Below, in pieces: positions 5,901-11,976 of a DNA stretch of 11,976 nucleotides. The first letter of the stretch is position 1; every line of letters begins with the position of its first letter. Location: the NCBI GenBank assembly GCA_005778045.1, contig SXKQ01000188.1, positions 1 to 11,976 of the forward strand, in the 5' to 3' direction. The notes beneath the pieces were generated by a model. That model was not told the origin of the DNA. It did no database searches and saw nothing but the letters and a program-made list of their open reading frames with translations. Source of the stretch: Planctomycetia bacterium. Lineage in GTDB: Bacteria > Planctomycetota > UBA1135 > GCA-002686595. The position numbers and the translations under genes are program-made.

Positions 5901-7699
5901 ACGTCCCCGCGCCCGATCCGCTGCCGCACGCGGCGCTGGAGCGCGCGCTCGCGGCGCTCGCGGGAGGCGTGCCTTACAAGACGGCGCTCGAGGCGCTGCT
6001 GCTCGAGCTCGACGATGAGGCCGCCGATCGTCTGATGCAGCTCCAGCGCGAGGCCCGCGGCACGTGGCTGCTCGCCCTCTGCATGCCACGGAGCGGCGCG
6101 ACGAGGGCGCGAGCGCTGTTCGTCGGCAACGCACTGTCGGGCGCGCATGTGCCCCTCTCGCACCACGGCTTCCAGGTCACGCTGCTCGACTCCAACGCGT
6201 TGCGCCTGCGCTGGGCCCGCTTGCGCAGCGAGGCTCTCAGTCCGGAAAGCTCCACGCTGGAGGTCATGGCCGACGGCGGCGCGCGCCTGCCGTTCGACGA
6301 CGGTGCCTTCGACCTTGTCGTGCAGGAGGACGGGCTTCCGGCGCGCGAGCGTGGCTGGGGTCACGACCTTGCGGAGCTCGCGCGCGTGTGCCGGGGCGAG
6401 CTCATGCTCATCGCCGACAACCGCTTCGGCTACAAGCGCTCGACGGGAAGGCGCGGCGTGTTCGACGTGCCAAGCCCGGCCAAGTTCCTGCGCCGCGCGC
6501 TCGCAAGCCCGGAACGCACGCTCGCCGGCTATCGGAAGCTCGTCGAGCGCGCGGGCTTCCAACGAACACGCGCGTTCTCGCTCTACCCGCACGCGAGCGA
6601 GTTCACGTTCGTCGTCGGAGTGGACGGCTCGACGCCGAAGCTCGAGATCGGGCCAAAGGAGCGCGAGAACTCGGTCAAGCTGCTCGCCCACTCGCTCGGA
6701 CTGTTCCGCTGGCTCACGCCGTCCTTTGCCGTGCTCGGCGCTCGCAGCGAGGTCGCCAGCGCGCCGCCGCGCTGGTCACGCCTCCTGGATGCGATCGAAC
6801 GGGCGACGGGCGAGCTCGGCGCGGAGCTCGAGCATGTCGTCGCGACGCGCGGCAACTCGGCGCTGCTGCTGACGCGTAGCCGCGGGGCCGGCGACGAGGG
6901 GGCGTGGTGCGTGCACATCGGCCTGAGCGCCGCCCAGCGTTCCCAGCTCGCGACCCACGCGCGTCTCCTGCGCAAGCTCGCGTCGGAACACCCGCGCTGC
7001 CCCGTGCCGCAACTCCTGCTCGCCGGGGAGGTCGAGGGCGTTCACCTGACCGTGGAGCGGCGTGCGCGCGGCCTGACGGCGCCGCAGCTGACCGGAGACC
7101 TCGCGGCCGCGCGCCGCACGCTCGACGACCTCTCGAACGCCCTCGTCACGCTCGTCAGCGCTCCCGCGCGCGCGCTCGACGAGGCCGGGTTTGAGCGCCT
7201 GCTGGGGACGCGCTTCGAGGTCGTCTCCGTGCACTGCGGCGACGCGGACACGCGCGCCGCGCTCGCGCGCCTGCGGGCGAAGGCTCGCGACGAATGGGTC
7301 GGTCTGCGGTTCCCGCTCGTCGTGCAGCACGCCGACCTGCGGAGCAAGCACGTCCAAGTTGAGCGCGACGGCCGAGTGGTGGCGCTGCTCGACTGGGGCT
7401 CGGCGGAGGACGGCGACCTGCCGGGCTTCGACCTGCTGCACTACCTGCTGCACGAGCGCAAGCAGGCCGATGGGCTCGATGCGCGCGCGATGTGGCGGCT
7501 AGCGCTGGAGCCCGAGCGGCTGCGTGACTGGGAGCAGGCGGCGTTGGCGGCCCACGCCGCGGCGCTCGGGCTCGATGGCGGCTACTTCCCCGCCCTCGCC
7601 CGGGTCTATCCGGTGGTCGTCGCCGCCATGGCCGAGCGCCACTGGGACTTCAGCCGTCCGCGCTGGTTGCGGCACCAGTTCGGGATCGGCGGTCGCTGA
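5897..7699 (+). CDS. Fusion: SAM-dependent methyltransferase-like domain plus APH-type kinase-like domain
   Basis: 600 residues from a GTG that overlaps the previous stop in GTGA. The frame is open far upstream, but that part lies across other genes and is rejected. Residues ~70-245 resemble a class I methyltransferase: ALFVGNALSG (73-82, a degenerate SAM-binding glycine motif), an acidic residue ending the second strand in VTLLDSN (Asp98), and LPFDDGAFDLVV (131-142). Residues ~310-520 resemble the aminoglycoside/choline phosphotransferase fold: an N-lobe around 318-362, EGVHLTVERRARG, QHADLRSKH (477-485) with catalytic-type Asp480, and LLDWGSAEDGDLPGFDLLHY with metal-type Asp499. The Asn five residues after the catalytic Asp is replaced by His485, and the N-lobe Lys/Arg position appears to be His340. 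The kinase half may thus be altered or inactive. Substrates unknown; the small-molecule methylation/phosphorylation pairing and the coupled membrane protein suggest envelope or secondary metabolism. Confidence 0.88.
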   Translation: MNVPAPDPLPHAALERALAALAGGVPYKTALEALLLELDDEAADRLMQLQREARGTWLLALCMPRSGATRARALFVGNALSGAHVPLSHHGFQVTLLDSNALRLRWARLRSEALSPESSTLEVMADGGARLPFDDGAFDLVVQEDGLPARERGWGHDLAELARVCRGELMLIADNRFGYKRSTGRRGVFDVPSPAKFLRRALASPERTLAGYRKLVERAGFQRTRAFSLYPHASEFTFVVGVDGSTPKLEIGPKERENSVKLLAHSLGLFRWLTPSFAVLGARSEVASAPPRWSRLLDAIERATGELGAELEHVVATRGNSALLLTRSRGAGDEGAWCVHIGLSAAQRSQLATHARLLRKLASEHPRCPVPQLLLAGEVEGVHLTVERRARGLTAPQLTGDLAAARRTLDDLSNALVTLVSAPARALDEAGFERLLGTRFEVVSVHCGDADTRAALARLRAKARDEWVGLRFPLVVQHADLRSKHVQVERDGRVVALLDWGSAEDGDLPGFDLLHYLLHERKQADGLDARAMWRLALEPERLRDWEQAALAAHAAALGLDGGYFPALARVYPVVVAAMAERHWDFSRPRWLRHQFGIGGR

Positions 7700-7851
7700 A
7701 TACGCATTTCCTCGTATCTTCCCCGCAGCTGGGCCGCCTTCCGAGCCAGTGAATCCTCGCGGAGACCGGTCGGCCGCGAACGCGGGCCTGCGGCGCTCAC
7801 GGCCTTCGGATGGGCACCCGGGAAGCCCTAGCAAGATCGAGGGTCCACCGG

Positions 7852-7857
7852 TAATAT
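7852..7857 (+). promoter_or_regulatory. Probable -10 element TAATAT for the PKD/HYR gene
   Basis: TAATAT lies inside GGTAATATTTTCC, the most AT-rich stretch of the gap, 75 bp before the ATG. It is close to the housekeeping -10 consensus. No convincing -35 sits 16-18 bp upstream, where the best match is TAGCAA or CTAGCA, so the sigma class is unsure. The implied leader is about 65-70 nt and pyrimidine-rich. Confidence 0.4.
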
Positions 7858-7921
7858 TTTCCTAGTCACGGGGGGCGTCCCCACCTCTGTTTCCTCTCTC
7901 TCCGTTTCTTTGAACACTTTC

Positions 7922-7925
7922 AGGA
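7922..7925 (+). promoter_or_regulatory. Ribosome binding site AGGA
   Basis: AGGA ends 7 bases before the ATG at 7933 and supports that start, which also gives a clean signal peptide. Confidence 0.6.
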
Positions 7926-7932
7926 TTACCCC

Positions 7933-8991
7933 ATGCATTCCTTCTTCCTTGCTCGGCTGCTGGCGACCAGCGCCGCGCTGACTACGCTCGCGCTAGCCGA
8001 CGATCCGGAGGCGCTCCCCGTGTGCAACTACGGCGGCCCCTACGCCGCCGAGTGCAGCGGCGCATCGACGGCCGTACCGCTCGACGGTTCGGCCTCCTTC
8101 GATCCCGATGGCACGCCCTTGACCTTCCAGTGGATCGAGGAGTGCCCCTTCGGCTTCGTCGATGACCCGTCGATCTCGGAGCCCAACTTCGTGATCGACA
8201 TGACCGGCCAGTGCGTGCGCCAGTGCTTCGTTGCGCTGCGCGTGTTCTCGGGCGGTCAGGGCAACGCTCAGAACGGTACCTGCAGCGGCTTTCTCTCCGT
8301 CAGCGACACGACCGCGCCGGTGCTCACCCTCCCGGTCAACGTGATCGCGCCGTGGGGCCTCGACACGAGCGTCGGCACGCTCGGCGCAGCCACGGCGACC
8401 GACCTCTGCGACCCGTCGCCGTTGCTGTCCTTCGCGGACACGGTGATCCCTTCGCTGGGTCCCGGCCACGAGCAGACCATCACCCGTCGCTGGACGGCCA
8501 TGGATCGCTGCGGATTCTCGTCGTCGCTCGACCAGACGATCATGCTGACGAGCCCCGACACGTCGGTGAACGCCTCGTTCAACGTCGACTTCGACATCGG
8601 CGCCTGCCCGGACGTGCTCGACCGCGCCACGCAGGGTCCGCGCTTCGTGCTCACGCTGCTCGGCCGAGCGAACCTCTACATGAACGGCGTCAACCGGGCG
8701 ACGGTGAAGCTCAGCCGTCAGGCTGATCCGTCGAATTTCGTCACGCCGACGAACCCGTGGCTGTACGCCGCGACCCAGATCGGGGTGTTCGCCGCCACGA
8801 GCTTCGGCGACTGTAACCCGGCGGGCACCGACGGTCGCGCGGACCTGCGCTTCCAGTTCAACTACGCGCAGGTGAGCGCAACCCTCGGTCTCGCCAGCCT
8901 GCCGGCGGGGACCGCGGTGCCGATCCAGATGTTCGGCCTGCGCACCAATGGCACGCAGTGGATCTCCTACGGCGAGATCATCGTCCAGTAG
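7933..8991 (+). CDS. Secreted Cys-rich surface protein with PKD-like and HYR-like domains
   Basis: 352 residues. Signal peptide at residues 1-22, likely cut after LALA before DDPEA. Residues ~30-125 match the PKD-like beta-sandwich pattern seen in bacterial surface proteins: GGPYAAECSG, VPLDGSASFDPDGTPLTFQW, then a Cys-paired strand region. Residues ~126-207 match an HYR-like module: TTAPVLTLP, TLGAATATDLCDPSP, HEQTITRRWTAMDRCG. The remaining ~145 residues are beta-rich and unassigned, with no transmembrane anchor or sorting signal. Ten cysteines (31, 41, 71, 94, 98, 117, 159, 193, 225, 294) suggest disulfides in an oxidising compartment. Such modules mediate adhesion or carbohydrate contact and are not enzymes. 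The gene appears to be transcribed alone: it has its own promoter-like element and ribosome site and ends 24 bp before a strong hairpin. Domain calls are from repeat signatures seen by eye; ligand unknown. Confidence 0.87.
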   Translation: MHSFFLARLLATSAALTTLALADDPEALPVCNYGGPYAAECSGASTAVPLDGSASFDPDGTPLTFQWIEECPFGFVDDPSISEPNFVIDMTGQCVRQCFVALRVFSGGQGNAQNGTCSGFLSVSDTTAPVLTLPVNVIAPWGLDTSVGTLGAATATDLCDPSPLLSFADTVIPSLGPGHEQTITRRWTAMDRCGFSSSLDQTIMLTSPDTSVNASFNVDFDIGACPDVLDRATQGPRFVLTLLGRANLYMNGVNRATVKLSRQADPSNFVTPTNPWLYAATQIGVFAATSFGDCNPAGTDGRADLRFQFNYAQVSATLGLASLPAGTAVPIQMFGLRTNGTQWISYGEIIVQ

Positions 8992-9015
8992 CTCCACGCC
9001 GCGACTCGCTCCGCA

Positions 9016-9052
9016 GCGGGGCTCTCCGGGACGAACTCCCGGGGAGCCCCGC
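9016..9052 (+). terminator. Strong 16-bp hairpin terminator after the PKD/HYR gene
   Basis: Bases 9016-9031 pair with 9037-9052 over 16 positions, all Watson-Crick except one G-U wobble (9025/9043), around the 5-nt loop CGAAC. The stem is GC-rich and begins 24 bp after the stop codon. No proper U tract follows, only GTTG after a few bases. It ends five bases before the -35 element of the next gene, so it separates the two transcription units. Confidence 0.75.
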
Positions 9053-9057
9053 GCACG

Positions 9058-9086
9058 TTGGAGGGTGCCCCCGGCGGCCCTAGACT
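9058..9086 (+). promoter_or_regulatory. Sigma-70-type promoter for a probably leaderless MFS mRNA
   Basis: TTGGAG at 9058-9063 (-35) and TAGACT at 9081-9086 (-10, fitting TANNNT) are separated by exactly 17 bp. The ATG at 9097 begins 10 bases after the -10. Normal initiation 6-9 bases beyond the -10 would put the transcript start at or just before the ATG. There is no Shine-Dalgarno site in CCCCGCCCCC before the ATG, which agrees with leaderless translation. Confidence 0.6.
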
Positions 9087-9096
9087 CCCCGCCCCC

Positions 9097-10428
9097 ATGG
9101 TGCGCTCGCCTCCGACCCGCGTCCGCGAGCTGCGCTCGAACCTGCGCCACGCGTGGATCGACGGCCTGCTCTACAGCGGCATGATCGGGGTCGGGGAGAC
9201 CTACCTGCCGGCGTTCGTACTCGCATCGGGCCACGGCGAGCTGGCCTCGGGCCTCGTTGCGACGGTCCCGATGCTGACGGGGGCCCTGCTGCAGCTCGTC
9301 ACGCCCCACGCCGTCGCGCGCGTGGGCTCGTACCGTCGCTGGGTCGTGCTGTGCGCGAGCCTGCAAGCGCTCGCGTTCGTGCCGCTCGTCGTGGGCGCGC
9401 TCTCGGGCTCCATGTCGGTGGCGAGCATCTTCCTCGTCGCGGCCGTGTACTGGGCCGCAGGCCTGTCCGGCGCCCCGGCCTGGAACACTTGGATCACCAC
9501 GCTGATCCCGCGCGGCATCTGGGCGCGCTACTTCGCGCTGCGCACGCGCGCGATGCACGCGGCCACGCTCGTCGGCCTCGTCGTCGGTGGAGTCGCCCTG
9601 CACGGCCGTGAGATCGGCGAGGAGGGGCGCGCGTTCGCGGTGCTCTTCGCGCTCGCCGGCATGGCCCGCTGGTGGAGCGCGCGTCACCTCGCCGCGTACA
9701 CCGAACCCGAGCGACCGCACACGCTGCCGACGCCTTGGGGAGTCGTGCTGCGCTCGCCCGCGCTGAGAAGTGCGCGCGCGCTGATCGTCTACCTGCTGTG
9801 CCTGCAGGTCGCGGTGCAGTTTGCCGCGCCGTTCTACTCGCCCTACATGCTCGGCGAGCTGGCCATGCCCTACGCGACGTACATGACGCTCGTGGCGTCG
9901 GCGTTCGTCGCCAAGTTCCTCGCCCTGCCCTGGATCGGGTCCCACGCGGCCCGCATCGGCGCCCGGCGACTGGCATGGTTCGGCGCGCTCGGCATCGTGT
10001 TCACCTCGTTGCCGTGGTACGCGACCATCGGCTTCTGGACGCTGCTCGCGACGCAGCTCGTGGCGGGCGTCTTCTGGGCCGCCTTCGAGCTGGCCTCGCT
10101 GCTCCTTCTGTTCGAGCACATTCCCGAGCGCGAGCGCACGAGCGTGATCACGCTCTTCAACCTCGGCAACTCGGCCGCGTTCGTGCTGGGCTCGCTGGCC
10201 GGCGGAGCGACGCTCGAGGCCCTCGGCTCGAATCGCGACGCCTACGCCACCTTGTTCCTCGTGACCGCTGGCCTGCGCGCCCTGACGCTGCTGCTCTTGC
10301 GCAGGGTCGGCGACGGGCCGTTCGCAGCGACGCGCGAGCGTCCTCAGGTCGGCGCGACCGCCGTGCGCCCGTCGCTGGGCTCGATCGACGCCGAGGTCGT
10401 GCCGGGACAGGCCCCGGAACGCGACTGA
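9097..10428 (+). CDS. Major facilitator superfamily (MFS) transporter
   Basis: 443 residues from the ATG at 9097. The upstream in-frame TTG at 9058 is part of the -35 element and is rejected. The protein has about 12 hydrophobic helices in two halves, the typical MFS size. Degenerate motif-A-like basic loops occur in both halves: ARVGSYRRW between helices 2 and 3, and ARIGARRLAWFG in the second half. PAWNTWITTLIPRG with RYFALRTRA in the middle of the first half, and IPERERTSVITLFNLGNSAAFVLGSLAGG near the end, resemble uncharacterised MFS proteins of soil and marine bacteria. The last ~40 residues are hydrophilic and cytosolic. The substrate cannot be predicted; there is no neighbouring biosynthetic or resistance gene to suggest one. 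It is transcribed from its own promoter and lies 110 bp before fadE. Confidence 0.88.
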   Translation: MVRSPPTRVRELRSNLRHAWIDGLLYSGMIGVGETYLPAFVLASGHGELASGLVATVPMLTGALLQLVTPHAVARVGSYRRWVVLCASLQALAFVPLVVGALSGSMSVASIFLVAAVYWAAGLSGAPAWNTWITTLIPRGIWARYFALRTRAMHAATLVGLVVGGVALHGREIGEEGRAFAVLFALAGMARWWSARHLAAYTEPERPHTLPTPWGVVLRSPALRSARALIVYLLCLQVAVQFAAPFYSPYMLGELAMPYATYMTLVASAFVAKFLALPWIGSHAARIGARRLAWFGALGIVFTSLPWYATIGFWTLLATQLVAGVFWAAFELASLLLLFEHIPERERTSVITLFNLGNSAAFVLGSLAGGATLEALGSNRDAYATLFLVTAGLRALTLLLLRRVGDGPFAATRERPQVGATAVRPSLGSIDAEVVPGQAPERD

Positions 10429-10529
10429 GCGCCTTCAGCCCGCGCCTGCGACGGTCGAAGAGGCCCCCGGCAGGGAAAGTCGGCCCCTCAAGGGCTACAG
10501 CGCGGAAGGCGCGGGCCGCGGGGCCTATC

Positions 10530-10536
10530 GGAGGAG
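10530..10536 (+). promoter_or_regulatory. Ribosome binding site GGAGGAG of fadE
   Basis: GGAGGAG lies immediately before CC and the ATG at 10539; counted from GGAGG the spacer is 4 nt. It is the strongest Shine-Dalgarno site in the window and fixes the start of fadE. The rest of the 10429-10529 gap shows no clear promoter or hairpin; GCGCCTTC (10429) and GAAGGCGC further on are inverted repeats too far apart to weigh much. Confidence 0.75.
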
Positions 10537-10538
10537 CC

Positions 10539-11976
10539 ATGGAATCGACTCGGACGTGGCTGGAGTTCGCGGCAGCGGCCATGGTTCCCTTTCTCGCCCT
10601 CGCGGCGCTGCGGCGCCCGTTCTTCGGAGCGCTGGCCTCCGTGGCGGCTGTGCTCGGCGTGGCGAGCGCTCACGGAGCGAGCGGCCTCTCGTTGGTCGTT
10701 CCCGCGACCCTCGCCGGCCTCGCCCTTGTCGTGTACGTCGTGCGACCGCTGCGGCGCGCGCTCGTGACGGCACCGATCTTCCCGCGGGTGCGGCGCATCC
10801 TGCCCAAGATGAGCGACACCGAGCGCGCGGCGCTCGAGGCGGGCACGGTCGGGTGGGATGGCGAGCTTTTCGGCGGCTCACCGGACCTGCGCAAGCTCGC
10901 CGGCGCACGGGACCGCGACCTCGACGAGCGCGAGCGCGCCTTCCTGCGCGACACGCTCGAGCCGCTGTGCGCCCAGCTCGACGACCACGCGGTCACGCGC
11001 GACGGAGACTTGCCACCGCACGTCTGGCAGGCGCTCCGCGCGAGCGGCCTGATGGGCATGATCATCCCGCGCAGCTTCGGCGGGCTCGAGTTCTCCGCGC
11101 GCATGCAGTCGACGGTGGTCGCGAGACTCAGCTCGCGCTGCGTGACGGCGGCCGTGCCGGTGATGGTGCCGAACTCGCTCGGTCCCGCGGAGCTGCTGCT
11201 TCACTACGGTACAGCGGAGCAGACACGTCACTGGCTGCCGCGGCTCGCGCGCGGCGAGGAGATACCGTGCTTCGCGCTCACTGAGTCCGCGGCAGGCTCC
11301 GACGCGGCGTCGATGCGCAGCGAGGGAATCGTGTGCCGCGGCCTGTTCGACGGCCGCGAGGTGCTCGGCATGCGACTCACGTGGGAGAAGCGCTACATCA
11401 CGCTCGCGCCCATCGCGACCGTGCTGGGACTCGCGTTCAAGCTGCGCGATCCCGAGCGCCTGCTCGGCGGTGAAGTCGATCTAGGCATCACCTGCGCGCT
11501 GATCCCGGTCTCGACGCCGGGCGTCGTGACCGGCGAGCGCCACGATCCACTCGGGATTCCGTTCATGAACGGCCCGACGCGCGGTCGCGACGTGTTCGTA
11601 CCGCTCGACTTGATCATCGGCGGCCCGGCCATGGCGGGACGTGGCTGGACGATGCTGATGCAGTGCCTCGCCGCAGGCCGTGGGGTCTCGCTCCCCGCGC
11701 TGTCCACCGGAGCAGCCGAGCTCGCGGTGCGCGTCACCAGCGCCCATGCGACCGTGCGCGAGCAGTTCTCGCTCCCCATCGGCCGCTTCGAGGGTGTGGA
11801 GGCGAAGCTCGGTCGCATCGCAGGCCTCGCGTACACGATCGACGCTGCGCGCATGCTCACGCTGGGCGCGCTCGATCGCGGCGAGAAGCCCGCCGTCGTG
11901 ACCGCGATCATGAAGGCCTACACGACGGAGGCGATGCGCTCGGTGCTCAACGATGCCATGGACGTCGTCGGTGGGA
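10539..11976 (+). CDS. fadE: Membrane-associated acyl-CoA dehydrogenase FadE, 3' end outside window
   Basis: The first 479 residues of a gene that runs off the window; the Escherichia coli protein is a little over 800 residues. FadE oxidises fatty acyl-CoA to trans-2-enoyl-CoA with FAD in the first step of beta-oxidation. Residues ~8-70 are two hydrophobic segments, the N-terminal membrane part specific to FadE. From ~75 the match to E. coli FadE as I recall it is extensive: TAPIFPRVRRILPKMS, GGLEFSA, NSLGPAELLLHYGTAEQ, RGEEIPCFALTESAAGSDA (239-256), TWEKRYITLAPIATVLGLAF, NGPTRGRDVFVPLD, IIGGPAMAGRGW, and NDAMDVVGG at the cut. The usual SPEAGSD reads ESAAGSD here, a small change in a conserved loop near the flavin/substrate site. 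The Glu base and C-terminal domain would lie partly beyond the window. Start fixed by a GGAGGAG site. No partner beta-oxidation gene is seen upstream. Confidence 0.95.
   Translation, partial: MESTRTWLEFAAAAMVPFLALAALRRPFFGALASVAAVLGVASAHGASGLSLVVPATLAGLALVVYVVRPLRRALVTAPIFPRVRRILPKMSDTERAALEAGTVGWDGELFGGSPDLRKLAGARDRDLDERERAFLRDTLEPLCAQLDDHAVTRDGDLPPHVWQALRASGLMGMIIPRSFGGLEFSARMQSTVVARLSSRCVTAAVPVMVPNSLGPAELLLHYGTAEQTRHWLPRLARGEEIPCFALTESAAGSDAASMRSEGIVCRGLFDGREVLGMRLTWEKRYITLAPIATVLGLAFKLRDPERLLGGEVDLGITCALIPVSTPGVVTGERHDPLGIPFMNGPTRGRDVFVPLDLIIGGPAMAGRGWTMLMQCLAAGRGVSLPALSTGAAELAVRVTSAHATVREQFSLPIGRFEGVEAKLGRIAGLAYTIDAARMLTLGALDRGEKPAVVTAIMKAYTTEAMRSVLNDAMDVVGG

Larger units (their letters stand above)
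7700..7932 (+). other. Intergenic regulatory region, 233 bp, no gene seen
   Basis: This gap is less GC-rich than its surroundings. It holds a 5-bp ATACG/CGTAT inverted repeat directly after the fusion-gene stop (7700-7717), followed by CTT and possibly a weak terminator. A perfect 8-bp palindrome GACCGGTC (7764-7771) sits inside a TCGCGG/CCGCGA inverted repeat (7757-7779). An AT-rich hexamer lies at 7852-7857, and a pyrimidine-rich untranslated leader runs at 7884-7911. I see no open frame here with coding character. Confidence 0.5.

Noticed and set aside
6787..7590. Aminoglycoside resistance by the APH-like domain
   Set aside because: The domain is fused to a methyltransferase-like domain, lacks the usual Asn, and sits with an unknown membrane protein. 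The fold is shared by many kinases, so resistance is not supported.
7910..7915. TTGAAC as a -35 element
   Set aside because: A -10 at the right distance would fall inside the coding sequence starting at 7933; the TAATAT at 7852 is better placed.
9058..9096. TTG at 9058 as the MFS start
   Set aside because: It coincides with the -35 hexamer, and the extra 13 residues are Pro/Gly-rich and unlike an MFS N-terminus. The ATG at 9097 fits the promoter better.
7993..10119. Very long open frame on the minus strand (about 708 codons)
   Set aside because: It lies opposite the PKD/HYR and MFS genes, is extremely rich in Arg, His, Glu and Gln, and has no domain character. It is the typical antisense shadow of GC-rich genes.

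Overview
The window is one very GC-rich, densely coded stretch of bacterial chromosome. Codon third positions are strongly G/C, and start codons include ATG, GTG and TTG. A secreted TPR/CHAT protease-like protein, a secreted PKD/HYR-type surface protein and a membrane-anchored FadE-type acyl-CoA dehydrogenase together suggest a Planctomycetota or Myxococcota-like environmental bacterium. That is an inference from gene content; no rRNA or other marker gene is present. I see no tRNA, rRNA, CRISPR array, insertion sequence or phage gene.

Layout. (1) 1-3775, plus strand: the 3' end of a gene with a beta-sandwich-like C-terminal region, then a TTG-started secreted TPR-CHAT protein of 813 residues, then a small secreted protein of unknown function. 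The three could be one unit for a cell-envelope CHAT protease. (2) 3776-3862: a gap between convergent genes with a perfect 11-bp hairpin that can serve both strands. (3) 3863-4687, minus strand: a nitrilase-superfamily amidohydrolase, probably omega-amidase-like. (4) 4752-7699, plus strand: a polytopic membrane protein I do not recognise, overlapping by 3 nt (GTGA) an unusual fusion of a SAM methyltransferase-like domain with an aminoglycoside-phosphotransferase-like kinase domain. That kinase domain lacks the usual Mg-binding Asn. (5) 7700-7932: a 233-bp regulatory gap with an AT-rich -10-like element, leading into a secreted Cys-rich PKD/HYR protein (7933-8991) that ends at a 16-bp hairpin. 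(6) 9097-10428: an MFS transporter with a promoter placed so that its mRNA should be leaderless or nearly so. (7) 10539 to the window end: the first 479 codons of fadE.

How the genes relate. Most are separate small transcription units. The two groups that look functionally linked are the CHAT neighbourhood (1-3775) and the coupled membrane protein/fusion pair (4752-7699). These hold the least-described biology here. The amidase, MFS transporter and fadE are ordinary housekeeping or catabolic genes with good family assignments.
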